Source: CAZAPG01 sp964486935 (GTDB taxonomy: Bacteria; Chloroflexota; Anaerolineae; 4572-78; J111). From it: DNA of 64,000 bases. A program made the translations under genes and the position numbers. Position 1 is the stretch's first letter; each line of letters begins with the position of its first letter. Below are positions 52,146 through 60,734 of this stretch, piece by piece. The notes beneath the pieces were generated by a model. The model had not been told where the DNA came from and searched no databases. It worked only from the letters and a program-made list of their open reading frames with translations. Location: positions 75,958-139,957 of the forward strand of contig CAZAPG010000013.1 of assembly GCA_964486935.1 (NCBI GenBank), in the 5' to 3' direction.

Positions 52146-54954
52146 CTTTTTCTCAAAACTCGCCTCACCCTTCACCCCTCTCGCTCACCTACTGCTACTC
52201 TGGCTGTTCACTGTCCCGGCAGCCATGCCGCTGCTTCAGCCTACCATCCCCCACACCGCCGATGGCCTGCTGCATCTGTACCGGCTGGTGGCGCTGCAAC
52301 ACGCTATCCAGCAAGGCGCTATTTTTCCCCGGTGGTTGCCGGATTTGGCCTATGGCTACGGCTTTCCGCTCTTTATTTTTTACACGCCTCTCTCCTACTA
52401 CCTTACCCTCATTGCCAGGCTGGTTAGCCCCAACCTGCTCATCGCGTTTAATCTCTCTTTTGCGCTGGCCCTGTTTGTAGCCAGCGGCGGGATGTACCTG
52501 TTTGCCAAAGATAAATTCGGGCCGCCGGCCGGCCTGCTGGCCGCCATCGCCTATGTTTACGCCCCGTTTCAATTGCTCAATATCCACTTTCGGGGGGGAT
52601 TACCCGCCGCCTGGGCGCTGGCTCTATTTCCCTTTGTTTTTTGGGTTTTTGGCCGACTCATTAAGTCGGCTGCGCCTGCTAACCAAAATGACCATTTACC
52701 CCAACCCCAACTCCTCAATCCTGGCCTGATTGCCATTAGCGCCCTCATCCTCGGCGCAAGCCTGCTGATGCACAATACCCTGAGCCTGCTGTTTGTGCCG
52801 CTGTTTGGCCTTTATCTGACGATTGAATTGGGGGTTGCCCGCTGCCGGCGCGGGTTGCTAAATGTCGGCCTGGCCCTGCTGCTGGGGCTGGGGCTGGCCG
52901 CTTTCTTTCTGATTCCGGCGGTGCTGGAAAAAAATTTTGCCCAGGTTCAGCGCGTCATCACCTCCCCCGATTTTGACTTTCGCTATCATTTTGTCTCGCT
53001 AGCGCAACTGTTCTCGCTGCCGCAACCGGCCAATACCGGCCTGCTCAACCCCAATTTTCCCCGCGCGCTCGGACTGGCGCAGGTTGGCCTGGCCACATTG
53101 GGGCTACTTGGCCTGTCGCTACAAATCATAAAAAATCGCGCTCGCCCCCCTGCCCCAAATTCTGAACCTGTCGCCTCCCCACTCCCCAGCCTCATTTTCA
53201 CCACTACCTCCCTGACCATCGCTATTTTCATGATGCTCCCCTTCTCGCTTCTGGTGTGGGAGCAGCTACCGCTGCTGGCCTTTGCGCAGTTTCCCCACCG
53301 GCTGCTGGGGCCGGTGGCCCTGGCGCTGGCCCTGCTGGCCGGGGCCGCCGCTGCCACCCTGCCACAGCGAGTCGCTTTTGGCCTGACGCTGGCCGGCATC
53401 GGGCTGATATTTCTGGCCTCAATTCCTTTGCTGTATCCCCGCTACCGCACCGAACTACCGGCCAATCCCTCGCTCACCGATATGATGGCCTACGAACACG
53501 CCAGCGGCGCCATCGGCGCCACCTCGTTTGGCGAGTACCTGCCCGTTTGGGTGCAGCAAATTCCCCGCGAGTCGCCCCTGGAGCCGATGTACCGGGCCGG
53601 CGCGCCTATCGAGCGCCTGGACCTGGCCTACCTGCCGCCCAATGCCCAACTTCAATCAGCCCGTTATGGCTTTAACCGGGCAGAAGTTGTCATCAACTCG
53701 CCGCAGCCCTTCCAGGCTATTTTTCACACTTTCTACTTTCCCGGCTGGAGGGCCAAAATCAATGGCCAGCCAGCCCCCATCGCCCCCGCTACCGAGCGCG
53801 GCTTGATTGGCGTCAGCGCGCCGGCCGGTCAGCACCGGCTGGAACTCTATTTTGCGGAAACTCCGCTGCGGCGGGTCGCCAATGGCATCTCGGCAGCGGC
53901 GCTGGTTATTGTGGCGGTTTTGCTGGGGACCCACGTAGCGCGTGGCGCGTACTTCGCAAAAAAAATTCCCGCGTACTACGCCCTACGCCCTACGCCCTAC
54001 TTTAATCGCCGGCAAATGCTCACGCTCGCCGCCTTCTCTCTTCTCCTCATCGCCGCCAAAACCCTTTATTTTGACTATTTTGACAACCCGCTCAAGCGCC
54101 AGTTTGACGGCGCAGATGTGGCCGGGGCCGAGGTGTCAACCCGGGTGAATTTTGGGGGGCAGGTTAATTTGCTGGGCTACTCGCTCAACCGCCGGCAGGT
54201 GGTCGCCGGCCAAACTTTTGAGCTGACCCTGTTCTGGCAGGCGCGGCAGCCGCTCAACGTTACCTACAGCGCGCTGGCCCAACTGGTTGATGACGGGCAG
54301 CATCTTTACGCCGGACAAGACAACCTGCACCCCGGCGCGCTACCAACCACCCTGTGGCAGCCGTGGGGTTTTGCGCAAGACCCGCACCAAATTACCGTGC
54401 CGCCCGGCACTCCGCCCGGCAATTACTTTTTGGCAGCCGGCCTGTACCAGCCCGATACCTGGCAGCGCCTGCCCGTGTTATCCGGCGGCCAGCCCGGGTG
54501 GAGCGACGTGTGGGCCATTCCTGTTACCGTAACCCAACCGGCCCGGCAGCCCACCCTGGCCGAGTTGAACATCGGCTGGCCGGTACAGGCCAATGTTGGC
54601 CCATCGCTGCGGCTGCTGGGGGCCACCCCGGAGCGCGAACAAATTGCGCGGGGTGATTTTTGGCGGGTTGCCCTGTTTTGGGAGGCCGTAACCGCCCCTG
54701 CCGTCGATTATCAAATTGGCCTGCGCCTGCTGGCGCCCAACCACACAGTAGCGCTGGCAGAAACAACGCCGCCCTCCCACGGACGCTATCCCACCAGCCG
54801 ATGGCGCGCCGGCGAGCGCGTGCGCGATAACCACGCCCTCTGGATTCCCGCCGGCTTCCCGGCCGGCCAATATCGGGTGCAGGCGCGGCTACTGGATGAG
54901 GCGGGGCGTCCTGTAAGTAAATGGTTAACTTTGAATGTCATTACGGCAGAGTGA
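52105..54954 (+). CDS. Large polytopic membrane protein (PTPS-related/YfhO-like)
   Basis: This 949-residue protein has about a dozen membrane segments in residues 20-620 and a further one near 640, then a soluble C-terminal beta-rich region with repeated 'GDFWRVALFWEA'-type strands. 'TADGLLHLYRLVAL...IFPRWLPDLAYGYGFPLF' is typical of bacterial '6-pyruvoyl-tetrahydropterin-synthase-related' membrane proteins, a GT-C-like group probably handling lipid-linked sugars. The start is uncertain: the first ATG at 52105 lies inside a palindromic repeat and has no ribosome-binding site; the next in-frame ATG (52225) falls after the first membrane segment. A second repeat lies in frame at residues about 609-633. 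Confidence 0.7.
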   Translation: MMKNNRPVSASRFTFFSKLASPFTPLAHLLLLWLFTVPAAMPLLQPTIPHTADGLLHLYRLVALQHAIQQGAIFPRWLPDLAYGYGFPLFIFYTPLSYYLTLIARLVSPNLLIAFNLSFALALFVASGGMYLFAKDKFGPPAGLLAAIAYVYAPFQLLNIHFRGGLPAAWALALFPFVFWVFGRLIKSAAPANQNDHLPQPQLLNPGLIAISALILGASLLMHNTLSLLFVPLFGLYLTIELGVARCRRGLLNVGLALLLGLGLAAFFLIPAVLEKNFAQVQRVITSPDFDFRYHFVSLAQLFSLPQPANTGLLNPNFPRALGLAQVGLATLGLLGLSLQIIKNRARPPAPNSEPVASPLPSLIFTTTSLTIAIFMMLPFSLLVWEQLPLLAFAQFPHRLLGPVALALALLAGAAAATLPQRVAFGLTLAGIGLIFLASIPLLYPRYRTELPANPSLTDMMAYEHASGAIGATSFGEYLPVWVQQIPRESPLEPMYRAGAPIERLDLAYLPPNAQLQSARYGFNRAEVVINSPQPFQAIFHTFYFPGWRAKINGQPAPIAPATERGLIGVSAPAGQHRLELYFAETPLRRVANGISAAALVIVAVLLGTHVARGAYFAKKIPAYYALRPTPYFNRRQMLTLAAFSLLLIAAKTLYFDYFDNPLKRQFDGADVAGAEVSTRVNFGGQVNLLGYSLNRRQVVAGQTFELTLFWQARQPLNVTYSALAQLVDDGQHLYAGQDNLHPGALPTTLWQPWGFAQDPHQITVPPGTPPGNYFLAAGLYQPDTWQRLPVLSGGQPGWSDVWAIPVTVTQPARQPTLAELNIGWPVQANVGPSLRLLGATPEREQIARGDFWRVALFWEAVTAPAVDYQIGLRLLAPNHTVALAETTPPSHGRYPTSRWRAGERVRDNHALWIPAGFPAGQYRVQARLLDEAGRPVSKWLTLNVITAE
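53931..54000. repeat. CGTTCCACG-related repeat inside a coding region, copy 4
   Basis: Imperfect palindrome beginning CCACGTAGCGCGTGG and ending with tandem TACGCCC units. It keeps the reading frame of the membrane-protein gene and encodes 'THVARGAYFAKK...'. Confidence 0.5.
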
Positions 54955-55030
54955 ACTCACAATGGCAAACGGGTGGTGTTATCATCGCAGTAACCTTTTC
55001 TGTTTTCATCCATCCGGGTAAAATAGAGAC

Positions 55031-55771
55031 ATGATGTGGCGCAAAATAGTCAAACTGGCGGCGGCTCCGCTAACAATACTGCTGTTTTTAATAATGGTGG
55101 CGCTGTGGCAGCCGGCGTGGCTCATAGCGTTGCTGGCCTGGCATTCGCCGGCGGTGGTTTATACGGTTGACACCCAGGCTCCGCTGGTGGCGCTCACCAT
55201 CGACGACGGGCCGGATGCCCAAACCACGCCGCAAATTCTCGATATTCTCAAACAGCACAACGCCCATGCCACCTTTTTTTTAATCACCGGCCACATTCCT
55301 GGCAACGAAGCCATTGTCCGGCGCGCCGTGCAAGAAGGCCACGAACTTGGCAACCATCTAATCATAGACCAGCCCAGCGTTGACTTGAGCCAACCAGAGT
55401 TTGAACGTCAACTGGTTTCGGCGCACCAAACGCTTTCAAAATTTGGGCCGGTGCGTTGGTTCAGGCCCGGCTCGGGCTGGTTCAACGGCAATATGCTGGC
55501 CGTGGCCCGCAAACACCACTACCAGACCGCGCTGGGTTCAATTTATCCGTTTGATGCGCGCATTCCGTGGCCGTGGTTTGCGGCGCGTCATATTCTAGCC
55601 AAAGTACAGCCCGGCTCGGTCATTATTCTGCACGATAACGGCGGGCGCGGCCAGCGCACCGCCCTGACGCTGGCTGCTATTTTGCCAGAACTAAAACGCC
55701 GGGGCTATAAAATTGTCACCTTAAGTGAGTTGCGCAATTCAAACCTGCAAAGGGAGGCAATGTTACCGTGA
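55031..55771 (+). CDS. Polysaccharide-deacetylase-like protein (NodB fold), altered metal motif
   Basis: This 246-residue protein has an N-terminal membrane anchor (about 10-37) and a CE4/NodB domain. Motif 1 is 'TIDDGPD' (D58, D59) and motif 2 follows 'GHELGNH' with H109. The second His of the usual HxxxH is D113 here ('HLIID'). Motif 3 is 'FRPGSGWFN' and motif 5 'IILHD'. CE4 enzymes remove N- or O-acetyl groups from chitin-like or peptidoglycan chains. The His-to-Asp change may alter the metal or activity. The 3' end overlaps the next gene by 4 nt. Confidence 0.8.
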   Translation: MMWRKIVKLAAAPLTILLFLIMVALWQPAWLIALLAWHSPAVVYTVDTQAPLVALTIDDGPDAQTTPQILDILKQHNAHATFFLITGHIPGNEAIVRRAVQEGHELGNHLIIDQPSVDLSQPEFERQLVSAHQTLSKFGPVRWFRPGSGWFNGNMLAVARKHHYQTALGSIYPFDARIPWPWFAARHILAKVQPGSVIILHDNGGRGQRTALTLAAILPELKRRGYKIVTLSELRNSNLQREAMLP

Positions 55772-56208
55772 GTAGCTATGATGATGAAGAACTGACCGTT
55801 GAAGAAGAAGAGCGGCACGCCAGACGCGGCGCATGCGCGGCGCTGTTAATTTTTCCGCCGCTGGTCTGCTGTATTCTGTGGATGATTTTATCATTTACAG
55901 CCGATGGCCGGGTACTGGCCGCCAGAGGCTATTTGCACCTTACTTACAACGGCATTCCAATTAGCAATTTAACCCAGGGCTTTCCGGGCATTGCCCGGGC
56001 CAGTTGCGCTCTGGACCGGCAAACTCCCCGGCCCCAAAGTTACAACCAGCTTCAGGCGCGGTATCAGGATTATTACAGCCGGCTGGTGACGACGTATCGC
56101 GATGCCTGGCGAACGCTAAAAGACAGTGGCGGGGATATGAGCCAATACGAAGACCCTGTCCGGGTTCCGCCAGATTTGGCGCGGGGCAAACAGATATATT
56201 GCCGTTAA
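55768..56208 (+). CDS. Small membrane protein of unknown function
   Basis: This 146-residue protein has an acidic N-terminus ('DDEELTVEEEER'), one membrane segment (about 24-45) and an outer region with two Cys (C80, and C145 near the end) that could pair. The start is GTG overlapping the stop of the deacetylase gene (GTGA), so translation is coupled. No family was recognised. Co-expression with the deacetylase suggests a role in cell-surface modification. Confidence 0.65.
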   Translation: MSSYDDEELTVEEEERHARRGACAALLIFPPLVCCILWMILSFTADGRVLAARGYLHLTYNGIPISNLTQGFPGIARASCALDRQTPRPQSYNQLQARYQDYYSRLVTTYRDAWRTLKDSGGDMSQYEDPVRVPPDLARGKQIYCR

Positions 56209-56220
56209 ATCAACCAAAGC

Positions 56221-56259
56221 AAAACGGCCAGCGCGTTAAGGCAACGCCGGCCGTTTTTT
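56221..56259. terminator. Bidirectional terminator between the surface genes and clpC
   Basis: AAAACGGCC (56221-56229) pairs with GGCCGTTTT (56249-56257), with an inner GCGTT/AACGC stem. An A-run on the left and T-run on the right allow use on both strands. Confidence 0.8.
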
Positions 56260-56310
56260 AATCAGTATCTTATCAGTTGAATTCCTGTTTTTTGAGTAAG
56301 AAAATTTGTT

Positions 56311-56408
56311 ACACAGAGATTCACTGAGAAAACACAGAGACACGCAGAGGAAAAATAATAAAATCTCTGTGTATCCCGGTGAAATCTTGGCGCATCTCTG
56401 CGTTCCTG
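56311..56408. repeat. CAGAG-type palindromic dispersed repeat, copy 3
   Basis: Left arm ACACAGAG...CACAGAGAC, centre aaaaataataaaa, right arm TCTCTGTGT...CATCTCTGCG. It lies 34 bp beyond the clpC stop codon. Confidence 0.7.
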
Positions 56409-56441
56409 TTTGGTTGCGGCTTGTTCGCGTTAGGGAAAAAG

Positions 56442-58931
56442 TTACTCCTCAATCTCAACGCTTTGCGAGGGAACCTCAACCATAAGATTCTCTTTTTTTA
56501 TAAACGACAGGCCATCTTTGTCGTTGTAGTCGGCTACAATCGTATCGCCGTCGGCAAACTCGCCTTGCAGCAGCCTGACCGATAGCGGCGACTCGACCTG
56601 CTTTTGCAGGGTGCGGCGCAACGGCCTGGCGCCAAAGGCGGGGTCGTAGCCTTGTTCAGCCAGCCAGGCTCGCGCCGCCTCGGTCAACTCAATAGTAATG
56701 CCGTGTTCGCCTAACCGGCTGCCAATTTCTTTCATTTGCAGGTCAACAATCTGGCGAACATGCTCTTTGGTCAGGGTGTGGAAGACAATAATCTCGTCGA
56801 TGCGGTTGATAAATTCTGGCCGGAAATGCTGCCGCAACGAGTCCTGAATATCACCTTTCAGCCGAGTGTCGTCAAAAGTACCCTGGTCGCCGCGCTGGCG
56901 AAAGCCCAGGGTGCCGCCTTTAGGGCCAAAAGCCGTGCCCACGTTGCTGGTCATAATAATAACGGTGTTGGTAAAATCTACCACCCGGCCATGCCCATCG
57001 GTAAGGCGGCCATCTTCTAAAATTTGCAGCAGCGCGTTCCACACATCGGGGTGGGCCTTTTCGATTTCGTCAAACAAGACCACCTGGTAGGGGCGACGGC
57101 GCACCGCCTCGGTCAGTTGGCCGCCCTCATCGTAGCCCACATAGCCCGGCGGTGAGCCAAATAAGCGGCTGGTGGTGTGCCCCTCGCGGTACTCGCTCAT
57201 GTCGATGCGGAGCAGGGCATCTTCATCATCAAACAGAAACCAGGCCAGGGCTTTGGCCAGCTCGGTTTTGCCCACGCCCGAGCTGCCCAAAAAGAGAAAA
57301 CTGCCCGAAGGCCGGCGCGGGTCTTTAAGGCCAGAGCGCGCCCGCCGCAGCGCATCGCTAATGGCGTTGATGGCTTCATCCTGGCCGATGATGCGTTGAT
57401 GCAGCGCCTCTTCCATCCGCAGCAGCTTTTCGGCTTCGGTTTGCAGCATGTCTTGCAGCGGAATGCCGGTCCAGTTTGAAACCACTTCGGCAATATCGCT
57501 AACTTCTACCACTTCATCCAGATTTTTTTCCTGGCGCCAGGTATCGCGCTCTTTTTGAAATTCATCTTCAAGGCGCAGGCGTTCGGCCTTAACGCGGGCG
57601 GCGTGCTCCCAGTCTTGCTTGTTGCCAGCATCAATCTCCTCGTTCTGGAGTTTGTTGAGAACTTTCTTTTTGGCCTTCAAATCTTCTGGCATAGAATAGA
57701 TAGCCACGCGCAATTTGCTGGCTGCCTCGTCAATCAGGTCAATGGCTTTATCGGGCAAATGGCGGTCGGTAACGTAGCGGTGCGACAGCCGGGCCGCTGC
57801 CTTGAGCGAGTCGTCGGTGTAGCTGATGCTGTGGTGCGCCTCGTAGCGGTGTTTCAGCCCGCGCAGCATCTCGATGGTTTGCTCCACGGTTGGCTCTTCG
57901 ACAAAAACGGGGGCAAAGCGACGCTCAAGGGCCGGGTCTTTTTCAATGTATTGGCGAAATTCATCCAGGGTGGTGGCCCCAATACAGCGCAACTCGCCGC
58001 GAGCCAGCGCCGGTTTCATCATATTGCCGGCATCGACCGCGCCCTGGGCCGCGCCAGCCCCAACAACGGTGTGCAACTCGTCGATGAACAGAATAATTTC
58101 GCCCTGCGCCCGCTGAATTTCTTCGAGCGCGTTTTTGAGACGCTCTTCAAACTCGCCTCTAAAGCGAGAGCCGGCAATCATGGCCCCCAAATCAAGGCTA
58201 ACCACGCGCCGCCCCATCAGAATTTCGGGCACGTCGTCGTCGGCAATTTTTTGGGCCAACCCTTCGACAATGGCGGTTTTTCCAACGCCGGCCTCGCCAA
58301 TCAATACCGGGTTATTTTTGGTGCGGCGCGAGAGCACCTGAATCAGCCGCAGAATTTCCTTATCGCGGCCAATCACCGGGTCCAGTTTGCCTTCAACAGC
58401 CATCGCGGTCAGGTCGCGGCTATATTTTTCCAGGGTGCGGTAGCGGGTTTCGGCCTGCGGGCTGGTTACTTTTTGCCCGCCCCGAATCTCCTCGATAACA
58501 TCGCTAACCCGCGCTTTGGTGATGCCTATTTCTTGTAAAATGCGGGCCGTGGGCGTGCCGCGCTCATCGCAAATGGCCAAAAACAGGTGTTCGGTTGAGA
58601 TGTACTCATCCTTCATATTTTTGGCCTCTTCCTGGGCGTTGTCTAACGCCCGTTTGAGGCGGGGGGTAATATAAACCTGTCCAACGGCCATATTAACCAT
58701 GCCCCCAACCTTGGGCGCAGCCGAAAGCACCTGGTCGAGCCGGTCCATCATCAACTCCGGGTCAACCCCGATTTTTTCCAAAATTTCAGAGACCAGCCCG
58801 TTGGGTTGCTCTAATAAAGCCAAAAACAGGTGCTCGGTATCGGCCTGAGAATGCTGGTAGCGCTGCAAAATTTCATAGGCCCGCATGGCCGCATCTTGTG
58901 CTCGTTCGGTAAATCTGTCAAAACGCATCAT
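56442..58931 (-). CDS. clpC: ATP-dependent Clp protease ATPase subunit ClpC
   Basis: This 829-residue Clp ATPase has two Clp-N repeats (about 1-145), AAA-1 with GEAGVGKT, a middle region with a UVR-like segment ('NKQDWEHAARVKAERLRLE'), and AAA-2 with GSSGVGKT followed by a D2-small domain. After 'IIMTSNVG' the loop contains LGF ('GGTLGFRQRG'), the tripeptide position that docks ClpP, so this is a protease partner (ClpC) rather than the disaggregase ClpB. GAGG precedes the tandem ATGs. No CtsR or CIRCE-like operator was recognised in the 160 bp upstream. Confidence 0.9.
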   Translation of the reverse strand: MMRFDRFTERAQDAAMRAYEILQRYQHSQADTEHLFLALLEQPNGLVSEILEKIGVDPELMMDRLDQVLSAAPKVGGMVNMAVGQVYITPRLKRALDNAQEEAKNMKDEYISTEHLFLAICDERGTPTARILQEIGITKARVSDVIEEIRGGQKVTSPQAETRYRTLEKYSRDLTAMAVEGKLDPVIGRDKEILRLIQVLSRRTKNNPVLIGEAGVGKTAIVEGLAQKIADDDVPEILMGRRVVSLDLGAMIAGSRFRGEFEERLKNALEEIQRAQGEIILFIDELHTVVGAGAAQGAVDAGNMMKPALARGELRCIGATTLDEFRQYIEKDPALERRFAPVFVEEPTVEQTIEMLRGLKHRYEAHHSISYTDDSLKAAARLSHRYVTDRHLPDKAIDLIDEAASKLRVAIYSMPEDLKAKKKVLNKLQNEEIDAGNKQDWEHAARVKAERLRLEDEFQKERDTWRQEKNLDEVVEVSDIAEVVSNWTGIPLQDMLQTEAEKLLRMEEALHQRIIGQDEAINAISDALRRARSGLKDPRRPSGSFLFLGSSGVGKTELAKALAWFLFDDEDALLRIDMSEYREGHTTSRLFGSPPGYVGYDEGGQLTEAVRRRPYQVVLFDEIEKAHPDVWNALLQILEDGRLTDGHGRVVDFTNTVIIMTSNVGTAFGPKGGTLGFRQRGDQGTFDDTRLKGDIQDSLRQHFRPEFINRIDEIIVFHTLTKEHVRQIVDLQMKEIGSRLGEHGITIELTEAARAWLAEQGYDPAFGARPLRRTLQKQVESPLSVRLLQGEFADGDTIVADYNDKDGLSFIKKENLMVEVPSQSVEIEE

Positions 58932-59060
58932 AGGAATTTTTTACCTCAACTCTCCTATCGTCTCAATCTATCACTGACTTGTGGCAATAATAATTTTATC
59001 CGTGTCAGTATACTAATATTTTACTAGATAAACATTAGAATCTAAAGTTAAAAATTCCTA

Positions 59061-59093
59061 AAAAAAACGCGCCGGTTAAATTGTGGCGCGTTT
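59061..59093 (-). terminator. Rho-independent terminator after pth
   Basis: On the minus strand AAACGCGCC (59093-59085) pairs with GGCGCGTTT (59073-59065), followed by more T. The stem overlaps the pth stop codon. Confidence 0.75.
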
Positions 59094-59721
59094 AGGGCTG
59101 CGCATTAAATTGATTCATGGCGTTGTCCAGCCCGTCGGTTAAAATGGCCTCGATAGCCTGAACTGCCCGCTGGTAGGTTATCAGCATGGCTTCCCATTCG
59201 TCTGGTTTGAAATCCTGCAACACGTAGGCTTCAACCGGCATCTGGCCCGGCGGACGCCCAATGCCCAGGCGAATCCGGGGGAATTCTTGCGTACCCAAAT
59301 GCTGAATAACGCTGCGCATTCCCTTTTGCCCGCCGGCTCCTCCTTTGGGGCGCAGGCGCAAGGTGGCCGGCGGCAGGTCAACATCATCATACGCCACCAA
59401 AATGCGCTCCGGCGGCACTTTGTAAAAGCGGGCAATCGGCCCTACGGCCTCGCCGCTCAGATTCATGTAGGTTTGCGGTTTTACCAGGGCGACTTTTGCC
59501 CCGGCCAACTCGCCGCGGGCAATCAACCCCTTGCTGCGCTTTTCATCAAAGCGAAAGTGGGGGTGGCTGCGCGCAATCGTATCCAGCACATGCCAGCCGG
59601 CGTTGTGGCGGTTCTTTAGATATTTTTGGCCGGGGTTGCCCAGCCCCACAATCAGCCATTCGACGGGGCCGGGGAATTTTTCTGTTTTGGCGCGTCCAAA
59701 TAAAGGAAAAGAAAGCGGCAT
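59092..59721 (-). CDS. pth: Peptidyl-tRNA hydrolase
   Basis: This 209-residue Pth has the active-site Asn N29 ('VGLGNPG') and catalytic His H39 ('NRHNAGW'), and 'ILVAYDDVDLP' supplies the conserved Asp. It recycles peptidyl-tRNA released from stalled ribosomes. There is an N-terminal extension of about 20 residues compared with the E. coli enzyme. It is 12 bp downstream of the secreted Ig-like gene. Confidence 0.94.
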   Translation of the reverse strand: MPLSFPLFGRAKTEKFPGPVEWLIVGLGNPGQKYLKNRHNAGWHVLDTIARSHPHFRFDEKRSKGLIARGELAGAKVALVKPQTYMNLSGEAVGPIARFYKVPPERILVAYDDVDLPPATLRLRPKGGAGGQKGMRSVIQHLGTQEFPRIRLGIGRPPGQMPVEAYVLQDFKPDEWEAMLITYQRAVQAIEAILTDGLDNAMNQFNAQP

Positions 59722-59733
59722 TTATATCCCCGT

Positions 59734-60504
59734 TTATAATTGCCGCCGGCGATTGATGAAATTCATCACAAAGGCCCGCAGCGCCGAGAAAAAGCCAAAC
59801 AGCAAGAAAACCCCCAGCATCAGCCCGCCGCCGTATAAACAGGCGTCTCGCAGGGGAGACATGGAAAAGCCGCTCACCGTTGGGATAAAACTGCCGCCGG
59901 TTTCATCGGGGTCTTCCAGCGGCGGGCTGGTAGGAACTACCGGGCGGGGCGTGGGGGTTTCAACAATGGGTTGGTCAATAACAATGGTGGGCGTAGGCGG
60001 CAGGTCGGTGGGGGTGGCGGTTGGGACAACCTGGGCCGGAGTAGGCGTTATTGTGGGGGTATCGGTGGGCAGGGGTTGGGCATTGGCAATGACGACCTGC
60101 TGCGAGAAAAACTCGGAGTAATTGCCATCCTGCCGCACTACCCGCAGCCGCAGAGTGTAGCTGCCATCGGGGTAAAGGGTTGTATTCCAACTTTCCAAAA
60201 CACCGTTAAGAACCGGCGCTTCGTGAATGGTGCCTATAATTTGCCACTGGTCATTAGTGACCGGCTCAGGGTGAAACTCGATGATATAAAACTGAAACGC
60301 GGGATGGTCGGCGCTGCCAACAATTTCTACGGTTCCCTGTACAACAGCGTTGTTGGCCGGGCTGGTAATCAGGGCGATATCTTCGCCCTGCCGGGTTGGA
60401 GCAGCGATAGCTGCCGAAAATTGCCCAACCAAAAACAGGCTAGTGGCTATTAAAAATAGTAACACGTAGCGTTTTTGAAGCATAACCCTGTATTTTTTGG
60501 TCAT
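59734..60504 (-). CDS. Secreted/anchored Ig-like domain protein
   Basis: This 256-residue protein has a signal peptide (hydrophobic about 12-27, cleavage near 'AIAA'), one Ig-like domain (about 40-140, 'ITSPANNAVVQGTVEIVGSA'), a Thr/Pro linker (about 148-205) and a C-terminal membrane segment (about 222-243) with a basic tail. It is probably a surface-exposed binding protein held by its C-terminus. A second ATG seven codons in is possible. No enzymatic motif is present. Confidence 0.7.
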   Translation of the reverse strand: MTKKYRVMLQKRYVLLFLIATSLFLVGQFSAAIAAPTRQGEDIALITSPANNAVVQGTVEIVGSADHPAFQFYIIEFHPEPVTNDQWQIIGTIHEAPVLNGVLESWNTTLYPDGSYTLRLRVVRQDGNYSEFFSQQVVIANAQPLPTDTPTITPTPAQVVPTATPTDLPPTPTIVIDQPIVETPTPRPVVPTSPPLEDPDETGGSFIPTVSGFSMSPLRDACLYGGGLMLGVFLLFGFFSALRAFVMNFINRRRQL

Positions 60505-60676
60505 TGGATATTCTCAGTTGCGCTAAATTTGTGACTGACTCGGCTGACCAGTATACCACAACTGGCCCAACTTACTCAACGTAAGCGGGTCGTCTAACCG
60601 TCGATGAAACCAACGCCGCCGGTCAGTCAAGCGCAACAGTTTAGCACGGGTAAAGAGGAAAGACAAACGGTACTTC

Positions 60677-60710
60677 GGGGTTGTGGGTTTTGAGTTTCGG
60701 GTTGCAGGTT
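60677..60710. repeat. Short GGGTT-rich direct repeats
   Basis: The stretch contains GGGTTGTGGGTTTTGAGTTTC followed by GGGTTGC and AGGTT, degenerate direct repeats in the 230-bp gap 60505-60734. No gene is seen there. Confidence 0.4.
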
Positions 60711-60734
60711 ATTGATTACTGCCCGCCGGTCATA

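Noticed and set aside
57555..58538. Long plus-strand frame opposite clpC (about 327 codons)
   Set aside because: It lies fully inside the conserved clpC coding region on the other strand and shows no recognisable domain.
56442..58931. Assignment as ClpB disaggregase
   Set aside because: The length (829 residues), the UVR-like middle region and the LGF loop fit ClpC; ClpB has a longer coiled middle domain and lacks the ClpP-docking loop.
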